Shown here one piece after another: positions 1 to 9,058 of a stretch of 64,000 bases of DNA (position 1 is the stretch's first letter; the number at the start of each line of letters is the position of its first letter). The DNA is from CAVZBW01 sp963773635 (GTDB lineage Bacteria > Actinomycetota > Acidimicrobiia > Acidimicrobiales > RAAP-2), in assembly GCA_963773635.1 (NCBI GenBank), contig CAVZBW010000005.1, forward strand, positions 1,116,001-1,180,000, given 5' to 3'. The translations under genes were made by a program, and so were the position numbers. The notes below the pieces were generated by a model. That model ran no database searches. It was not told the DNA's origin and was given only the letters and a program-made list of their open reading frames with translations.

Positions 1-181
1 GTGCGCGGGGCCGGGCCGGGGGCGCGGCCGGCCGACCTGGAGGAGCTGCCGGCCGGCGGGGCGGGGCCTCGACGGTGGCCTGGGAACCCTGGTGGCTGCG
101 CCTGCGCCGGACGCCGACGGTGACCGCCACGGTCAGGGCGGCTACCACCACGATGGCGAGAACGATCCAGAGCGCGATCAT
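1..181 (-). CDS. ftsY: FtsY, signal-recognition-particle receptor (N-terminal fragment, runs off the window)
   Basis: Only the first 60 codons are present. The ATG at 181 is followed by one hydrophobic segment (MIALWIVLAIVVVAALTVAV), a basic stop-transfer stretch (RRRRSHQ) and the start of a Pro/Ala-rich linker. Actinobacterial FtsY proteins have this N-terminal anchor ahead of the acidic/proline-rich A region and the NG GTPase domain, which lies outside the window. The call rests on the anchor plus the position 12 bp downstream of smc on the same strand, the usual smc-ftsY order. The GTPase motifs cannot be seen, so any single-pass protein would fit the fragment alone. Confidence 0.7.
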   Translation of the reverse strand, partial: MIALWIVLAIVVVAALTVAVTVGVRRRRSHQGSQATVEAPPRRPAAPPGRPAAPPARPRA

Positions 182-193
182 GGGCGCCCGAGC

Positions 194-3100
194 CTAATCC
201 GCGGCGATCAGCCCAACGCCCGAGTGATCTCCGCCGTTCTCGCCGTTCACGCCGTTCACGCTCTGCTCGGAGCCGGCCGTCTCGAGCGGTGCGTCCCCAC
301 CGGCAGCGTCGTCGCTCGGTCCCGGCCCTGTCGCCGCCGCCGTCGTCACCGCGGCCGCCGGCCCGGTCGAGGTCGGTGTGGTCGACTCGACCTTCTGGCT
401 CACCACCTGCGACGAGCCGCCCGGCACCATGGTCACGCCGTAGAGCGCATCGGCCATCTCCATGGTGCGCTTCTGGTGGCTCACGATGATGAGCTGGGCA
501 TCCCCGCGGAACTCCCGGAGCAGGTCCAAGAAGCGATGGAGGTTGACGTCGTCCAGGGCCGCCTCCACCTCGTCCATCAGATAGAAGGGCGAGGGACGGC
601 TGCGAAAGACGGCGAAGAGGAACGCGAGGGCCACGAGGGATCGCTCGCCCCCCGAGAAGAGGGAGACCCGGCGCAGGTTGCGCCCGGCGGGTCGAACCTC
701 GATGTCGATACCGGTCTCGAGGGGGTTTTCGGGATCGGTGAGCACGAGCCGACCGGTCCCTCCCGGGAAGAGCGTCGCGGCGAGGGTCGAGAAGTGCTCG
801 TTCACGTCGGCCATGGCCGACGTGAACGACTCGGTGATCTCCTGGTCGAGGTGGCGGACGACCTGCTGGAGCTCACGGCGCGCCGTCTTCACGTCCTGCA
901 CCTGGCCCTCGAGCTCTGCCGCCCGGGCCTCGAGCTCGCTCAGCTCCTCCAAGGCCAGCGGATTGACCGGTCCGATCGAGGCCAGCTTGTTGGTCAGCTC
1001 CTGGGCACGGGTCTCCGGTGAGGAGCCCTCGGGCACGTCCGGACATGGTGCCTCGACCGCCTGCTCGGGGCTGCTACCGAGCTCGCGTTCGACCATCTCG
1101 GTGAGCGAGGTGGCGCGCATGGAGACCTCGGCCAGCTCCAGGTCGAACCGGGCGCCCCGGTCCCTCAGCTCGTCCAGCTGACGCTCAGCCTGCGTCCGCT
1201 CCCGGTGGAGGGCGTCGAGCCGTTCCCCACCCGCTCTGGCCGCGGCCACCTGCTCCCGGTAGGCGCCGCTGATGCGCCGATGCACCTCGCTCAGCCGCTC
1301 CAGCGAGGCCGCCACCAGCTCCTCCAGGCTGCGCACCACCGCGAGGTCCCGCTCGAGGCGGGCTCGGCGGCTCTCGGCCAGACGCCTCTCCTCCGCGTGC
1401 CCGTCGAGACGACGCTCGACCTCGTCTCGACGCTTGGCGAGCACTCGACGCCGCTCCTCGAGCGAGGCCACACGGACCTCGAGCCCTCGCCGGCGGTCGG
1501 CGAGCGTCCGGCGTTGCTGATCGAGCTCGCTGCGCACCGCGTCCATGGCCTCCCGGGCCCGGTGCGCGGCCTCGGCCCGCTGGCGCAGCTCCGGAAGCGA
1601 TCCCTCGAGGCTCGAGAGGTCGTCGGAGAGAGCCCTCGCCTCCGACTCGGCCGCCACGGTCTCCTCGTCGATGGACTCGATGTCGGCCCGCACGGCGGCG
1701 ATCGACTCACGGACCCGGGCCTGCTCGGCTCGGGCACCCGAGACCACGCCACGGTGGCGATCCGCCGCCCGTTGGGCATCCGCCAGGGCGCGCCGGCCCT
1801 GCTCGCACGCGCCCTCGGCGTCCGCCCGGCCCCGCTCCGCGATCTCGGCCCGGGCCTCGTCCTCTCGGGCCCGCACGGCCGCCGCCTCGACCGCCGACGC
1901 CGTCACCACCGCCGCTCCCCGGCGGACCTTCCAACCCTCGACCGAGAAGCGGTCCCCCGACGCGGTGACCGCGACCATCTCGGGCGCCCGCGACACCAGG
2001 TCGACCGCGTCCTCCCATCGGGCCGCGCACACCACCCGGTCGAGCAGGCGGTCGAGCAGTCGCTCGAGACCCGCCGCCCCGGGGCCTGGGGCCGCTCGCA
2101 CGTGGGGACGGACCGGCTCGGCGGCCCCGGTCCCGGCCCGGACCGCGGCCTCGGTTCCGGCCCCCGTTTCGACTCCGCCCCCTTGCGGCTCGCGTGCCGC
2201 CACTGCCCATCCCGGAGCCGGCAGGGCGAGGACGTCGCCACTCACCCGGCTGCCTTCGAGGAGCGCGACCGCGCTGCGGGCGGCACGCTCGCCCTCCACC
2301 ACGACGGCACCCTCCGCTCCGAGCACAGAGGCCTCGAACGCCGCCTCCCAGCCGGGGTCCACCAACACGAGGTCGGCCAGGGCGCCGACGACACCGACCG
2401 ATCCGGCCAGCGCCTTGCGGCCCGGCTGGTTGCGCAGCTCGTCCAGGGCACGATGCAGTGCCTCGGCACGGGCGGCGCTCCGGTAGCGCTCCTTGTTCGC
2501 GGCCTCCGCGGCGGCGCCTGCCTCCGACAGCGTTTCGGCCGCCGCCTGGGCAGCCTCCCCGGCACTTGCGAGGTGCTCCTCCAGGCGGCGTTGCTCCTCC
2601 TCCGCCTCGCCGACCCGCTGCTCGAGCCGGGCGGCGGTCTCTCGGGACTCGGATTCCCGGCGGCCGAGCGCGTCGCGCCGGGCGGCGCGCTGGGCCGCGA
2701 CACGTGCGTGCTGCTCCACCGTCTTTCTCAGCATTGCCGCGCGATCCCCGGCCCTCGTCAGGGCCTCGTCCGCGTCCCGGGGATCCACCCCGGAGCCGAA
2801 GGCGCCCAGGCGCTCTCGGGACTCCTCGTCCAGCTGGGCCGTCACGAGATCGAGGGAGCGGCGCTCCTCGTCGAGGGCGTGCTCGTCCTCCTGCGCACCG
2901 CCGAGGTCGACCACCAGCCGGGCCGCCTCCGCCTCGAGCGTCGACACCACGTCGATGTCCGCCGCCGCGTCGAGCGCAACCCGGAGACCGTGGGATCGCT
3001 CCCGCAGGACGCCGAGCGTGCCCCTGCTGCGCTCGACCAGGCCCTGGACCCGGGCCACGGTCGCGGCCAGGTCCCCCTCCCGCCCCGACGAGAGGCGCGC

Positions 3101-3928
3101 CGTCGCCTCCGATGCCTCCTCGTCCAGCACCGAGAGGCGTTGCTGGAGCTCGCGCTCGCTGGCGGAGACCTGGGCCCGCTCCTGGCCGAGCGACTCGTGG
3201 CGCCGCGCCAGGTGCTTGAGCTCGCGCCCGGCGAGATACATGCGGATGGTCTGGAGCTCGTCGGCCAGGGCGGCCGCCGATCGTGCGGCGGCGGCCTGCC
3301 GCTCGAGGGGGCGCACCTGGCGCCGCACCTCCCGGACGAGGTCGCCCAGTCGCTCGAGGTTCTCCTGGGTGGCGGCGAGCCGGCGCTCCGCCCGCTCCCG
3401 GCGACGGCGGTGCTTCAAGACCCCCGCTGCCTCTTCCACGACGGAGCGGCGATCCTCGGGCCGGTTGCTCAACACCGAGTCCAGCTGACCCTGTCCGATG
3501 ATCATGTGCTGCTGGCGGCCGACGCCCGAGTCGGACAAGAGCTCTTGGACGTCGAGCAGCCGGCAGGGCGTGCCGTTGATGGCGTACTCGCTCTCGCCCG
3601 ACCGGAACAAGGTCCGCGTGATGGTGACCTCGGCCATGTCGACCGGCAGCCGACCGGAGGAGTTGTCGATGGTGAGCGAGACCTCGGCGCGCCCGAGAGC
3701 GGGTCGCGTCGAGGTGCCCGCAAAGATGACGTCCTCCATCTTTTGCGAGCGCAGGGCCCGGGGGCTCTGCGCTCCGAGAACCCAGGTGGTGGCGTCCACC
3801 ACGTTGGACTTCCCACTGCCGTTCGGGCCCACGACGACGGTGATGCCGGTCTCGAACTCGAGGACCGTCGCGTCCGCGAACGACTTGAACCCCTTCATCG
3901 TCAGCGAGCGCAGGAACACTCGAGGCAC
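194..3928 (-). CDS. smc: SMC, chromosome segregation ATPase
   Basis: 1244 aa. Condensin ATPase that loads on DNA with ScpAB to compact and segregate chromosomes. The N-terminal head has the Walker A loop GPNGSGKSNVVDA near residues 34-46. Two long coiled coils (about 165-490 and 680-1000) flank a hinge near 500-660. The C-terminal head carries the ABC signature LFSGGERSLVALAF and Walker B PFYLMDEVEAALDD. The hinge holds a Gly/Ala/Pro-rich insertion (about 575-620), and about 75 low-complexity residues follow the usual end (VPGGSSQVVSQ), finishing in an NGVNGENGG-type stretch. The GTG at 3928 is used; a GTG three codons later (VFLRSLTMKGFKSFA) is equally possible. It lies between mutM and ftsY on the same strand. 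Confidence 0.96.
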   Translation of the reverse strand: MPRVFLRSLTMKGFKSFADATVLEFETGITVVVGPNGSGKSNVVDATTWVLGAQSPRALRSQKMEDVIFAGTSTRPALGRAEVSLTIDNSSGRLPVDMAEVTITRTLFRSGESEYAINGTPCRLLDVQELLSDSGVGRQQHMIIGQGQLDSVLSNRPEDRRSVVEEAAGVLKHRRRRERAERRLAATQENLERLGDLVREVRRQVRPLERQAAAARSAAALADELQTIRMYLAGRELKHLARRHESLGQERAQVSASERELQQRLSVLDEEASEATARLSSGREGDLAATVARVQGLVERSRGTLGVLRERSHGLRVALDAAADIDVVSTLEAEAARLVVDLGGAQEDEHALDEERRSLDLVTAQLDEESRERLGAFGSGVDPRDADEALTRAGDRAAMLRKTVEQHARVAAQRAARRDALGRRESESRETAARLEQRVGEAEEEQRRLEEHLASAGEAAQAAAETLSEAGAAAEAANKERYRSAARAEALHRALDELRNQPGRKALAGSVGVVGALADLVLVDPGWEAAFEASVLGAEGAVVVEGERAARSAVALLEGSRVSGDVLALPAPGWAVAAREPQGGGVETGAGTEAAVRAGTGAAEPVRPHVRAAPGPGAAGLERLLDRLLDRVVCAARWEDAVDLVSRAPEMVAVTASGDRFSVEGWKVRRGAAVVTASAVEAAAVRAREDEARAEIAERGRADAEGACEQGRRALADAQRAADRHRGVVSGARAEQARVRESIAAVRADIESIDEETVAAESEARALSDDLSSLEGSLPELRQRAEAAHRAREAMDAVRSELDQQRRTLADRRRGLEVRVASLEERRRVLAKRRDEVERRLDGHAEERRLAESRRARLERDLAVVRSLEELVAASLERLSEVHRRISGAYREQVAAARAGGERLDALHRERTQAERQLDELRDRGARFDLELAEVSMRATSLTEMVERELGSSPEQAVEAPCPDVPEGSSPETRAQELTNKLASIGPVNPLALEELSELEARAAELEGQVQDVKTARRELQQVVRHLDQEITESFTSAMADVNEHFSTLAATLFPGGTGRLVLTDPENPLETGIDIEVRPAGRNLRRVSLFSGGERSLVALAFLFAVFRSRPSPFYLMDEVEAALDDVNLHRFLDLLREFRGDAQLIIVSHQKRTMEMADALYGVTMVPGGSSQVVSQKVESTTPTSTGPAAAVTTAAATGPGPSDDAAGGDAPLETAGSEQSVNGVNGENGGDHSGVGLIAAD

Positions 3929-4051
3929 CCTACCAACCGGACCACTCGACGCCGGGGACCGTTTCGGGCAAGAAATGCGTGGTGGGGGCCCCTGGCGCGC
4001 CCGATCAACCTGCTCGCGGCCCCCTCGCCCCGGCGACGGGCATCGGGCGGA

Positions 4052-4951
4052 TCAGACCTGGCAGTGCTCACAAAAGAACGTCGAGCGTCCCCCCCACTTG
4101 ACCCGAACCACCGGATTGCGACACCTCGGGCAGGGCTGGTGCTCGCGGTCGTAGACGTGATGTTGACCTTGGTAGTCGCCGACCTCGCCAAACAGGTCGC
4201 GGTACTGCTCATCGGCCAGCGTCGAGCCTCGGTGCTTGATGGCGTCCCCGAGCGTCTCGACCATCGCCCGGTAGAGGCGTCGGATCTCGGTCGAGGAGAG
4301 CGAGTTGGACGTACGGTCGTAGCGGAGGCCTGCCGAGAAAAGGATCTCGTCGGAGTAGAGGTTGCCGATCCCGGCCACAAACTCCTGGTCCATGAGCAGC
4401 GCCTTGAGGCCGACCTTGCGGCTGCGCAGCAAGGCCCCGAAGCGGTCCCAGCTCATGACGTCCTCCACGGGGTCGAACCCGAGGTGCGCGAGCTCGGGCA
4501 CGGCGCGCCGCAGGGCCGCACCGTCACCCGTCCCGGCGGTGGCCGCAGACCTTGGTGCCGGGCCCGGGCCGTCCTCCGGCGCCACCGAGACGAACAGCTC
4601 CCCAAAGGTCCTCGGGTCGACGTAGTAGAGGCCACCGCCCTGCGAGAACACCACCGCCACGTGGGTGTGCTTGGGCTTGGGATCCCGAATGTTGCGGACG
4701 CGCAGCAACTGCCCGCTCATGCCCAGGTGGACGACGAGGGTGTTGCCACTGTCCAGGCCGAGCAGCAGGTACTTGCCGAGGCGGTTGACGGACCGGATGG
4801 TGCGCCCCTCGAGCAGGGACCGAAACTGCCTCGGGTTGGCATGCCGTCGCACCGACCGTCCGTTGGTCACCGAGACCGACTTGATCTTGCGCCCGACGAC
4901 CTCCCGGCCGAGGTCCTGGCGGAGCGTCTCCACCTCTGGCAATTCAGGCAC
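4052..4951 (-). CDS. mutM: Formamidopyrimidine-DNA glycosylase (Fpg/MutM)
   Basis: 299 aa. Bifunctional glycosylase/AP lyase that removes 8-oxoguanine and Fapy lesions. The start is fixed by chemistry: the catalytic N-terminal proline and glutamate must follow the initiator Met, so translation begins at the GTG at 4951 (M-PELPEVETLRQDL). An open frame continues further upstream but overlaps rnc. Helix-two-turn-helix features are present, with conserved GIGNLYSDEILFSAGL. The C-terminal zinc finger is intact (CPRC then CEHC) and ends at the last residues. There is an insertion of roughly 25 residues (GPAPRSAATAGTGDGA region) in the middle of the N-terminal domain. It sits between rnc and smc in the classical actinobacterial order. 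Confidence 0.95.
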   Translation of the reverse strand: MPELPEVETLRQDLGREVVGRKIKSVSVTNGRSVRRHANPRQFRSLLEGRTIRSVNRLGKYLLLGLDSGNTLVVHLGMSGQLLRVRNIRDPKPKHTHVAVVFSQGGGLYYVDPRTFGELFVSVAPEDGPGPAPRSAATAGTGDGAALRRAVPELAHLGFDPVEDVMSWDRFGALLRSRKVGLKALLMDQEFVAGIGNLYSDEILFSAGLRYDRTSNSLSSTEIRRLYRAMVETLGDAIKHRGSTLADEQYRDLFGEVGDYQGQHHVYDREHQPCPRCRNPVVRVKWGGRSTFFCEHCQV

Positions 4952-5021
4952 CGCGCCCCCCATCTGTGCAGTCCGTGGCGACGGGGACGGCCGGTGCTCG
5001 ACGCCTCTCGCCGCGTGACCC

Positions 5022-5789
5022 CTAACCGCTCTGCAAGGCCTCGTAGGCCTGGCGTGCCGCGTTTTGCTCGGCATCCTTTTTCGACGTACCTTCCCCGATC
5101 CCGTATCGGACCCCCCCGACCAGGACCTCTGCGCGGTACCGGCGCTCATGGTCCGGTCCCGAGCCCTGCAGGACGTACCGGGGCTGACCGGCGCCGCGAT
5201 GCACAGTGAGCTCTTGGAGCCTGCTCTTGTGATCGAACCCGTCCGGAGCGTCGGCGACCTCCGCGATGCGCCGCTCGAGGAGGCGCAGCACGAGGGCCCG
5301 GGCCGGGCTCCAACCGCCGTCGAGGTACACCGCTCCGATCACGGCCTCCATGGCGTCGGCCAGGATCGACACCTTGGTCCGGCCGCCGGACGCCTCCTCA
5401 CCCCGGCCCAGCATCAGGTTGTCGCCGAGGCTCAGCTCGTTGGCGATCTCGGCCAGGATCCGGGCGTTCACCACCGCGGAGCGGATCTTGGCCAGCTGAC
5501 CCTCGGGAAGAGCCGGGAACGCGGCGTAGGAATGCTCGGCGACGACGAGCCCGAGCACGGCGTCACCGAGGAACTCGAGCCGCTCGTTGGACTCGGGCTG
5601 TCCCTGCTCCCCGCACCAGCTGCGGTGCGACAGCGCCTGCCGCATCAGGCTGGGGTCCTCGAAGTGGTACCCGAGGCGCTCGCCAAGCCGCCCGGGGTCC
5701 TCGGCAGACGGTGCCAGGGCCGCAGCGCCGGCGTCGTCGGAAGATGGGTTAGTTGGCGTCGAGCCGGGCCACGACGTAGTCGACGGCAT
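5022..5789 (-). CDS. rnc: Ribonuclease III
   Basis: 255 aa. Dimeric double-strand-specific endoribonuclease for rRNA and mRNA processing. The RNase III signature NERLEFLGDAVLGL is near residues 68-81, the second acidic cluster is ADAMEAVIGAVYLDGG, and a C-terminal double-stranded-RNA-binding domain runs from about 180 (RLQELTVHRGAGQPRY) to GTSKKDAEQNAARQAYEAL. The ATG at 5789 lies inside the 3' end of acpP (41-nt overlap). No later ATG/GTG precedes the first catalytic helix, so this start is preferred and implies translational coupling with acpP. The first about 30 residues are a low-complexity lead-in. Confidence 0.95.
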   Translation of the reverse strand: MPSTTSWPGSTPTNPSSDDAGAAALAPSAEDPGRLGERLGYHFEDPSLMRQALSHRSWCGEQGQPESNERLEFLGDAVLGLVVAEHSYAAFPALPEGQLAKIRSAVVNARILAEIANELSLGDNLMLGRGEEASGGRTKVSILADAMEAVIGAVYLDGGWSPARALVLRLLERRIAEVADAPDGFDHKSRLQELTVHRGAGQPRYVLQGSGPDHERRYRAEVLVGGVRYGIGEGTSKKDAEQNAARQAYEALQSG

Positions 5790-6045
5790 CTCGCACCGTG
5801 CGGAGGTCTTCGAGGTCCTCGTCCTCGATCCGGAAACCGACCGAGCGCTCCCCGATCTCCTCCTCGAGGGCCTCGACCAGCTCTATAAGGGCGAGGGAGT
5901 CGGCGTCGAGGTCCTCGACGAACGACGAGCTCTCCGAGATCGTCGAGGGATCGATCTCCAAGATGTCCGCCAGCTGGTCCCGGACGAGGTCGTAGACCCC
6001 CTGCCGGTCCAGCGGGCCCCTGTCGGTATGGGTCTCTGCAGGCAC
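5749..6045 (-). CDS. acpP: Acyl carrier protein
   Basis: 98 aa, acidic. Carries acyl chains on 4'-phosphopantetheine during fatty-acid synthesis. The attachment serine is S50 in DLDADSLALIELVEALEE, the conserved DSL helix. The GTG at 6045 is chosen because AGGAG lies 6 nt upstream, giving MPAETHTDRG; an upstream open frame lacks a better start. The protein is about 20 residues longer than Escherichia coli AcpP, with both an N-terminal lead and the insertion FRIEDEDLEDL after the core helices. It lies between plsX and rnc, and its 3' end overlaps the rnc start. Confidence 0.9.
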   Translation of the reverse strand: MPAETHTDRGPLDRQGVYDLVRDQLADILEIDPSTISESSSFVEDLDADSLALIELVEALEEEIGERSVGFRIEDEDLEDLRTVRDAVDYVVARLDAN

Positions 6046-6184
6046 CGTAACTCCTGCCCTCTCGTCTCTTTGGCCCCCCGCCCACACCGGTCCGCCGGAG
6101 GACGGGCGAGGAAACGCTGGTGATGATATCCGCAGGGTACCGGGCGAGCGTCCCCTGGCGGGCGAGATCCGCCGCGACGGGGCC

Positions 6185-7168
6185 TCAGCCGGCGGCCACC
6201 GCCTTGCCGATCTCCTCGACGAGGCCTCGTTGATGCAGCTCGAAGGCGATCCGGACGGCATTGTCGATGGCCACGGCGGACGAGGAGCCATGGCTGATCA
6301 CGCAGACGCCCTTGACCCCGAGCAGCATGGCCCCTCCGGTCCGGTCGGGGTCGATCTCGCCGAAGAGCGGGAGCAGGTGGGGAAGGAGCGCCTCCGAGGC
6401 GGTCCTCGTTTCCTCGTCCCGACCGAAGACCTCGAGGAGGGCGTTCACGAGGAAACGGAGCGAACCCTCGAGCGCCTTCAGGGCGACGTTGCCGGTGAAG
6501 CCGTCCGTGACGACGACGTCGACGGGCCCCGCCAGGAGGTCTCGGCCCTCCACGTTGCCGGCGAAGTGGAGGCCGTCCTCCTCCGCCAAGAGGGCGTGGG
6601 CCTCCTTGGTCAGCGAGTTTCCCTTGGTCGGCTCCTCACCGATCGAGAGCAGGCCGACGGTCGGGCGCTCGATGCCGCAACGGGCCGACGAGTAGGCGGA
6701 ACCCATCCGGGCGAACTGGACCAGCATGGCCGGGGTGCAATCGGCGTTCGCGCCCGCGTCGACCAGGAAGGCCGGGGGGCCGCCGGGTCTCGGCAGCGGC
6801 GTGGCGATCGCGGGACGCCCCACCCCCCGGAGCCGGCCCATCCGCAGGAGCGCCGACGCCATCGTCGCCCCCGTGTTGCCGGCGCTGACCATGGCCGACG
6901 CCCTGCCGTCGCGCACGAGCTCGGCGGCCCGCACGAGCGAGGAGTCCTTTTTGCGGCGCACCGCCGATCCCGGCTCCTCGTCCATCGCGATGACCTGCTC
7001 GCAGGCCAGGAGCTCGAGTCCTTGCGTGTCTCCGACCTGGTCGGGAGGTCCCACGAGGATCACCGGGATCCCGGCGTCGGCCGCAAGCCGCGCACCGGCG
7101 ACGATCTCGCCGGGCGCTCCGTCGCCACCCATGGCGTCGACGGCCACCGCCGGGCCGTCAGTGGTCAC
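6185..7168 (-). CDS. plsX: Phosphate acyltransferase PlsX
   Basis: 327 aa. Converts acyl-ACP to acyl-phosphate, the acyl donor for PlsY in phosphatidic-acid synthesis. The N-terminal motif AVDAMGGDGAPGEIVAGA and the later SAGNTGATMASALL and VDAGANADCTP segments are characteristic. The GTG at 7168 is used; a TTG four codons upstream overlaps the rpmF stop and cannot be excluded. The gene follows rpmF with almost no gap and precedes acpP, so its product and carrier protein are probably co-expressed. Confidence 0.94.
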   Translation of the reverse strand: MTTDGPAVAVDAMGGDGAPGEIVAGARLAADAGIPVILVGPPDQVGDTQGLELLACEQVIAMDEEPGSAVRRKKDSSLVRAAELVRDGRASAMVSAGNTGATMASALLRMGRLRGVGRPAIATPLPRPGGPPAFLVDAGANADCTPAMLVQFARMGSAYSSARCGIERPTVGLLSIGEEPTKGNSLTKEAHALLAEEDGLHFAGNVEGRDLLAGPVDVVVTDGFTGNVALKALEGSLRFLVNALLEVFGRDEETRTASEALLPHLLPLFGEIDPDRTGGAMLLGVKGVCVISHGSSSAVAIDNAVRIAFELHQRGLVEEIGKAVAAG

Positions 7169-7173
7169 AGGGC

Positions 7174-7353
7174 TCAATCGACCTCGACGGCCTGACGCCC
7201 CTTGTACCACCCGCAGTTGGGGCAGACCACGTGCGGCCGCTTGGCCTGCCGGCACTGGGGGCACAGGCTCCGGGCGGGTGGCTGGAGGACCCAGTTTGCG
7301 GCCCGGCGGCTCCGGCCCTTGGCCTTGGAGGTCTTCTTCTTGGGGACGGCCAT
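7174..7353 (-). CDS. rpmF: 50S ribosomal protein L32
   Basis: 59 aa. Starts MAVPKKKTSKAKGRSRRAAN, the near-invariant L32 N-terminus, and ends in a four-cysteine zinc ribbon (CPQC then CPNC at about residues 31-34 and 44-47). Having all four cysteines makes this the zinc-containing form. It lies between DUF177 and plsX, the standard rpmF-plsX arrangement linking ribosome and lipid genes. Confidence 0.96.
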   Translation of the reverse strand: MAVPKKKTSKAKGRSRRAANWVLQPPARSLCPQCRQAKRPHVVCPNCGWYKGRQAVEVD

Positions 7354-7408
7354 CGTCGTCTACTCCATTTTGCTGGGATCGTGGCTTGCGGGCCGGGTGC
7401 CCGGTGGC

Positions 7409-7942
7409 TCAGGGTGCCGACCGGAGCGCGTCGAGGCTAGCCCATCTGGGATCCCTCGGTGCCGCGCAGTCGCAGGCCTCCTCGTTGTGGTCGGCGCCAC
7501 AACCCGGGCAGAGGCCCCGGCAGTCGTCCCGGCACAGGGGGGTGGTCGGCAGCTCGAGGACCACGGCGTCGTGCACCATCGGCTCGAGATCCAGCCGATC
7601 TTCCACGATGGGGTAGGCCTCCTCGTCACCCGCCAGCAGCTCCGGATCGACGAAGCGCTCCCGCAGGTCGATGCGGAGCTCTCCCCGGACCTGGCGGGTG
7701 CACCGGCGGCAGACCCCGGACCACCGGGTGGAGACGGCCCCCCGGGCCATCACCCCGCCGGGGAACGCTTGGAGCTCGACCTCGCAGGTGACGAGCTCTC
7801 CCTCGGGTATGAGGGTGTCACCCGGACCCGGAGCGCACACCCCTTCGTGGGGGTCGATCCGGCCCTTGCGGGTTTCCCGCCGGGTGGACCCGGTGATTCG
7901 GCGCAGCTGCGCCACGTGGACGACGAATGGTTCGGTGGACAC
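7409..7942 (-). CDS. DUF177 (YceD-type) protein
   Basis: 177 aa. YceD/DUF177 proteins are encoded next to rpmF in most bacteria and are implicated in 23S rRNA maturation. Recognisable parts are GGVMARGAVSTRWSGVCRRC with a CxxC pair, a central acidic strand, and a C-terminal cysteine cluster (CRDDCRGLCPGCG...CDC) that probably binds a metal. The ATG at 7942 gives the expected N-terminal MSTEPFVVHVAQL. It shares the minus-strand run with rpmF downstream and the SepIVA-like gene 10 bp upstream. Confidence 0.88.
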   Translation of the reverse strand: MSTEPFVVHVAQLRRITGSTRRETRKGRIDPHEGVCAPGPGDTLIPEGELVTCEVELQAFPGGVMARGAVSTRWSGVCRRCTRQVRGELRIDLRERFVDPELLAGDEEAYPIVEDRLDLEPMVHDAVVLELPTTPLCRDDCRGLCPGCGADHNEEACDCAAPRDPRWASLDALRSAP

Positions 7943-7952
7943 GGCGGCCTCC

Positions 7953-8546
7953 TCAGGCGCGGTCTTGGTCGAAGAACCCGTCCTCGCTCGACTCCTCCTC
8001 GCTCGTGGGGACGCTGCCCGTGGCCCCCGCGGCCTCCGTGGCCGTCAGTGAGGTCGCCTGCAGCTTTTCCCGTCCGGACTTGACGGTCCGCATCAGCCGG
8101 TCGAGCACGATCTCCATGCCCGCCAGCCGCTGATCGCAGTAGTCCTCGACCTCGTGGCGCATGCGGCGCGCGTCCTCGTTGGCGTCGTCGAGGATGCGCT
8201 GAGCCACCTGGTTGGCCTGGCGGACGATCTCCGCCCGGGACACCATGCGCTCGGCCTGGACCTTTACCTCCTCCATGAGCGCATCGGCCTCGCGGCGACG
8301 CTCGGCGAGAAACTCGTCGCGCTCCTTGAGGAGCCATCGGGCCTGACGGATCTCCTGAGGCAGGCGCTCGAGCGCTGCCGACAGCAGCTCGGAGAGCTCG
8401 TCCCTCGAGACGAGCACCGACGCGGAGAGCGGCATCGTCTTGGCCGTGTTGACGATCTCGAGCGAGCGGCGCACGAGCGTGTCGACGTCGAGATCCGGCG
8501 GCACGCTCCCCGGCTCCTGGGGGAGATCGGAGGAGAAGTCGCTCAT
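7953..8546 (-). CDS. SepIVA/DivIVA-like coiled-coil protein
   Basis: 197 aa, charged and almost wholly helical. Residues about 60-165 form a long coiled coil rich in Glu/Arg (LLKERDEFLAERRREADAL...RMVSRAEIVRQANQV). The position between coaD and DUF177 matches the mycobacterial SepIVA locus (SepIVA-DUF177-rnc-fpg-smc-ftsY), where the product is a septal/cell-tip morphogenesis factor. There are no membrane segments; the C-terminus is an acidic Ser/Glu tail. The start codon overlaps the coaD stop by 4 nt (8543-8546). The family call rests on coiled-coil character and synteny, not on a defined catalytic motif. Confidence 0.72.
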   Translation of the reverse strand: MSDFSSDLPQEPGSVPPDLDVDTLVRRSLEIVNTAKTMPLSASVLVSRDELSELLSAALERLPQEIRQARWLLKERDEFLAERRREADALMEEVKVQAERMVSRAEIVRQANQVAQRILDDANEDARRMRHEVEDYCDQRLAGMEIVLDRLMRTVKSGREKLQATSLTATEAAGATGSVPTSEEESSEDGFFDQDRA

Positions 8547-9058
8547 CGCTCTTCGCCCTCCCCCTCGGACGGGCTGTCGGGCCCGCCAAACTTCTCCTTG
8601 AGCCGCCGGTTGATGGACTCGGGCACGAACGGGCTGACGTCGCCGCCGTAGCGAACGACCTCCTTCAAGAGCTTGGAGGCGATGAAGGAATGGGCCGAGC
8701 TCGTCGGGATGAACACGGTCTCGATGCCCGAGAGCTGACGGTTCATCTGCGACATCTGCAGCTCGTTTTCGAAGTCCGACACGGCCCGCAGGCCACGGAC
8801 GATCACCGTGGCCCCGACGTCCCGGGCGACGTTCACGACGAGGGTGGACATCGAGACCACCCTCACCCTCGGCAGATGGGCGAGGGCCTCCTCGAGCATC
8901 TCCTTGCGCTCGGTCAGGTCGAAGCTCGCCTGGCTCTTTTGCGGGTTGCGGATCGCCGCCACCACGACCTGGTCAAAGATACGACACGCCCGCTCGACCA
9001 CCTCGAGGTGGCCGTTGTGGAGCGGGTCGAAGGATCCCGGGAAGACGGCGACGGTCAC
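8543..9058 (-). CDS. coaD: Phosphopantetheine adenylyltransferase
   Basis: 171 aa. Transfers AMP from ATP to 4'-phosphopantetheine, the penultimate step of CoA synthesis. The nucleotidyltransferase signature FPGSFDPLHNGHLEVVERA carries the catalytic HxGH (HNGH) near residues 16-19. The SSAHSFIASKLLKEVVRYGGD block near 125-145 corresponds to the second ATP-binding motif. Length is normal. The start overlaps the rsmD stop by 4 nt, and its own stop overlaps the SepIVA-like start. Confidence 0.95.
   Translation of the reverse strand: MTVAVFPGSFDPLHNGHLEVVERACRIFDQVVVAAIRNPQKSQASFDLTERKEMLEEALAHLPRVRVVSMSTLVVNVARDVGATVIVRGLRAVSDFENELQMSQMNRQLSGIETVFIPTSSAHSFIASKLLKEVVRYGGDVSPFVPESINRRLKEKFGGPDSPSEGEGEER

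Noticed and set aside
1205..5209. Very long open frame opposite smc and mutM
   Set aside because: It is antisense to well-supported genes; GC-rich codon bias creates such open frames, and its protein has no recognisable motif.
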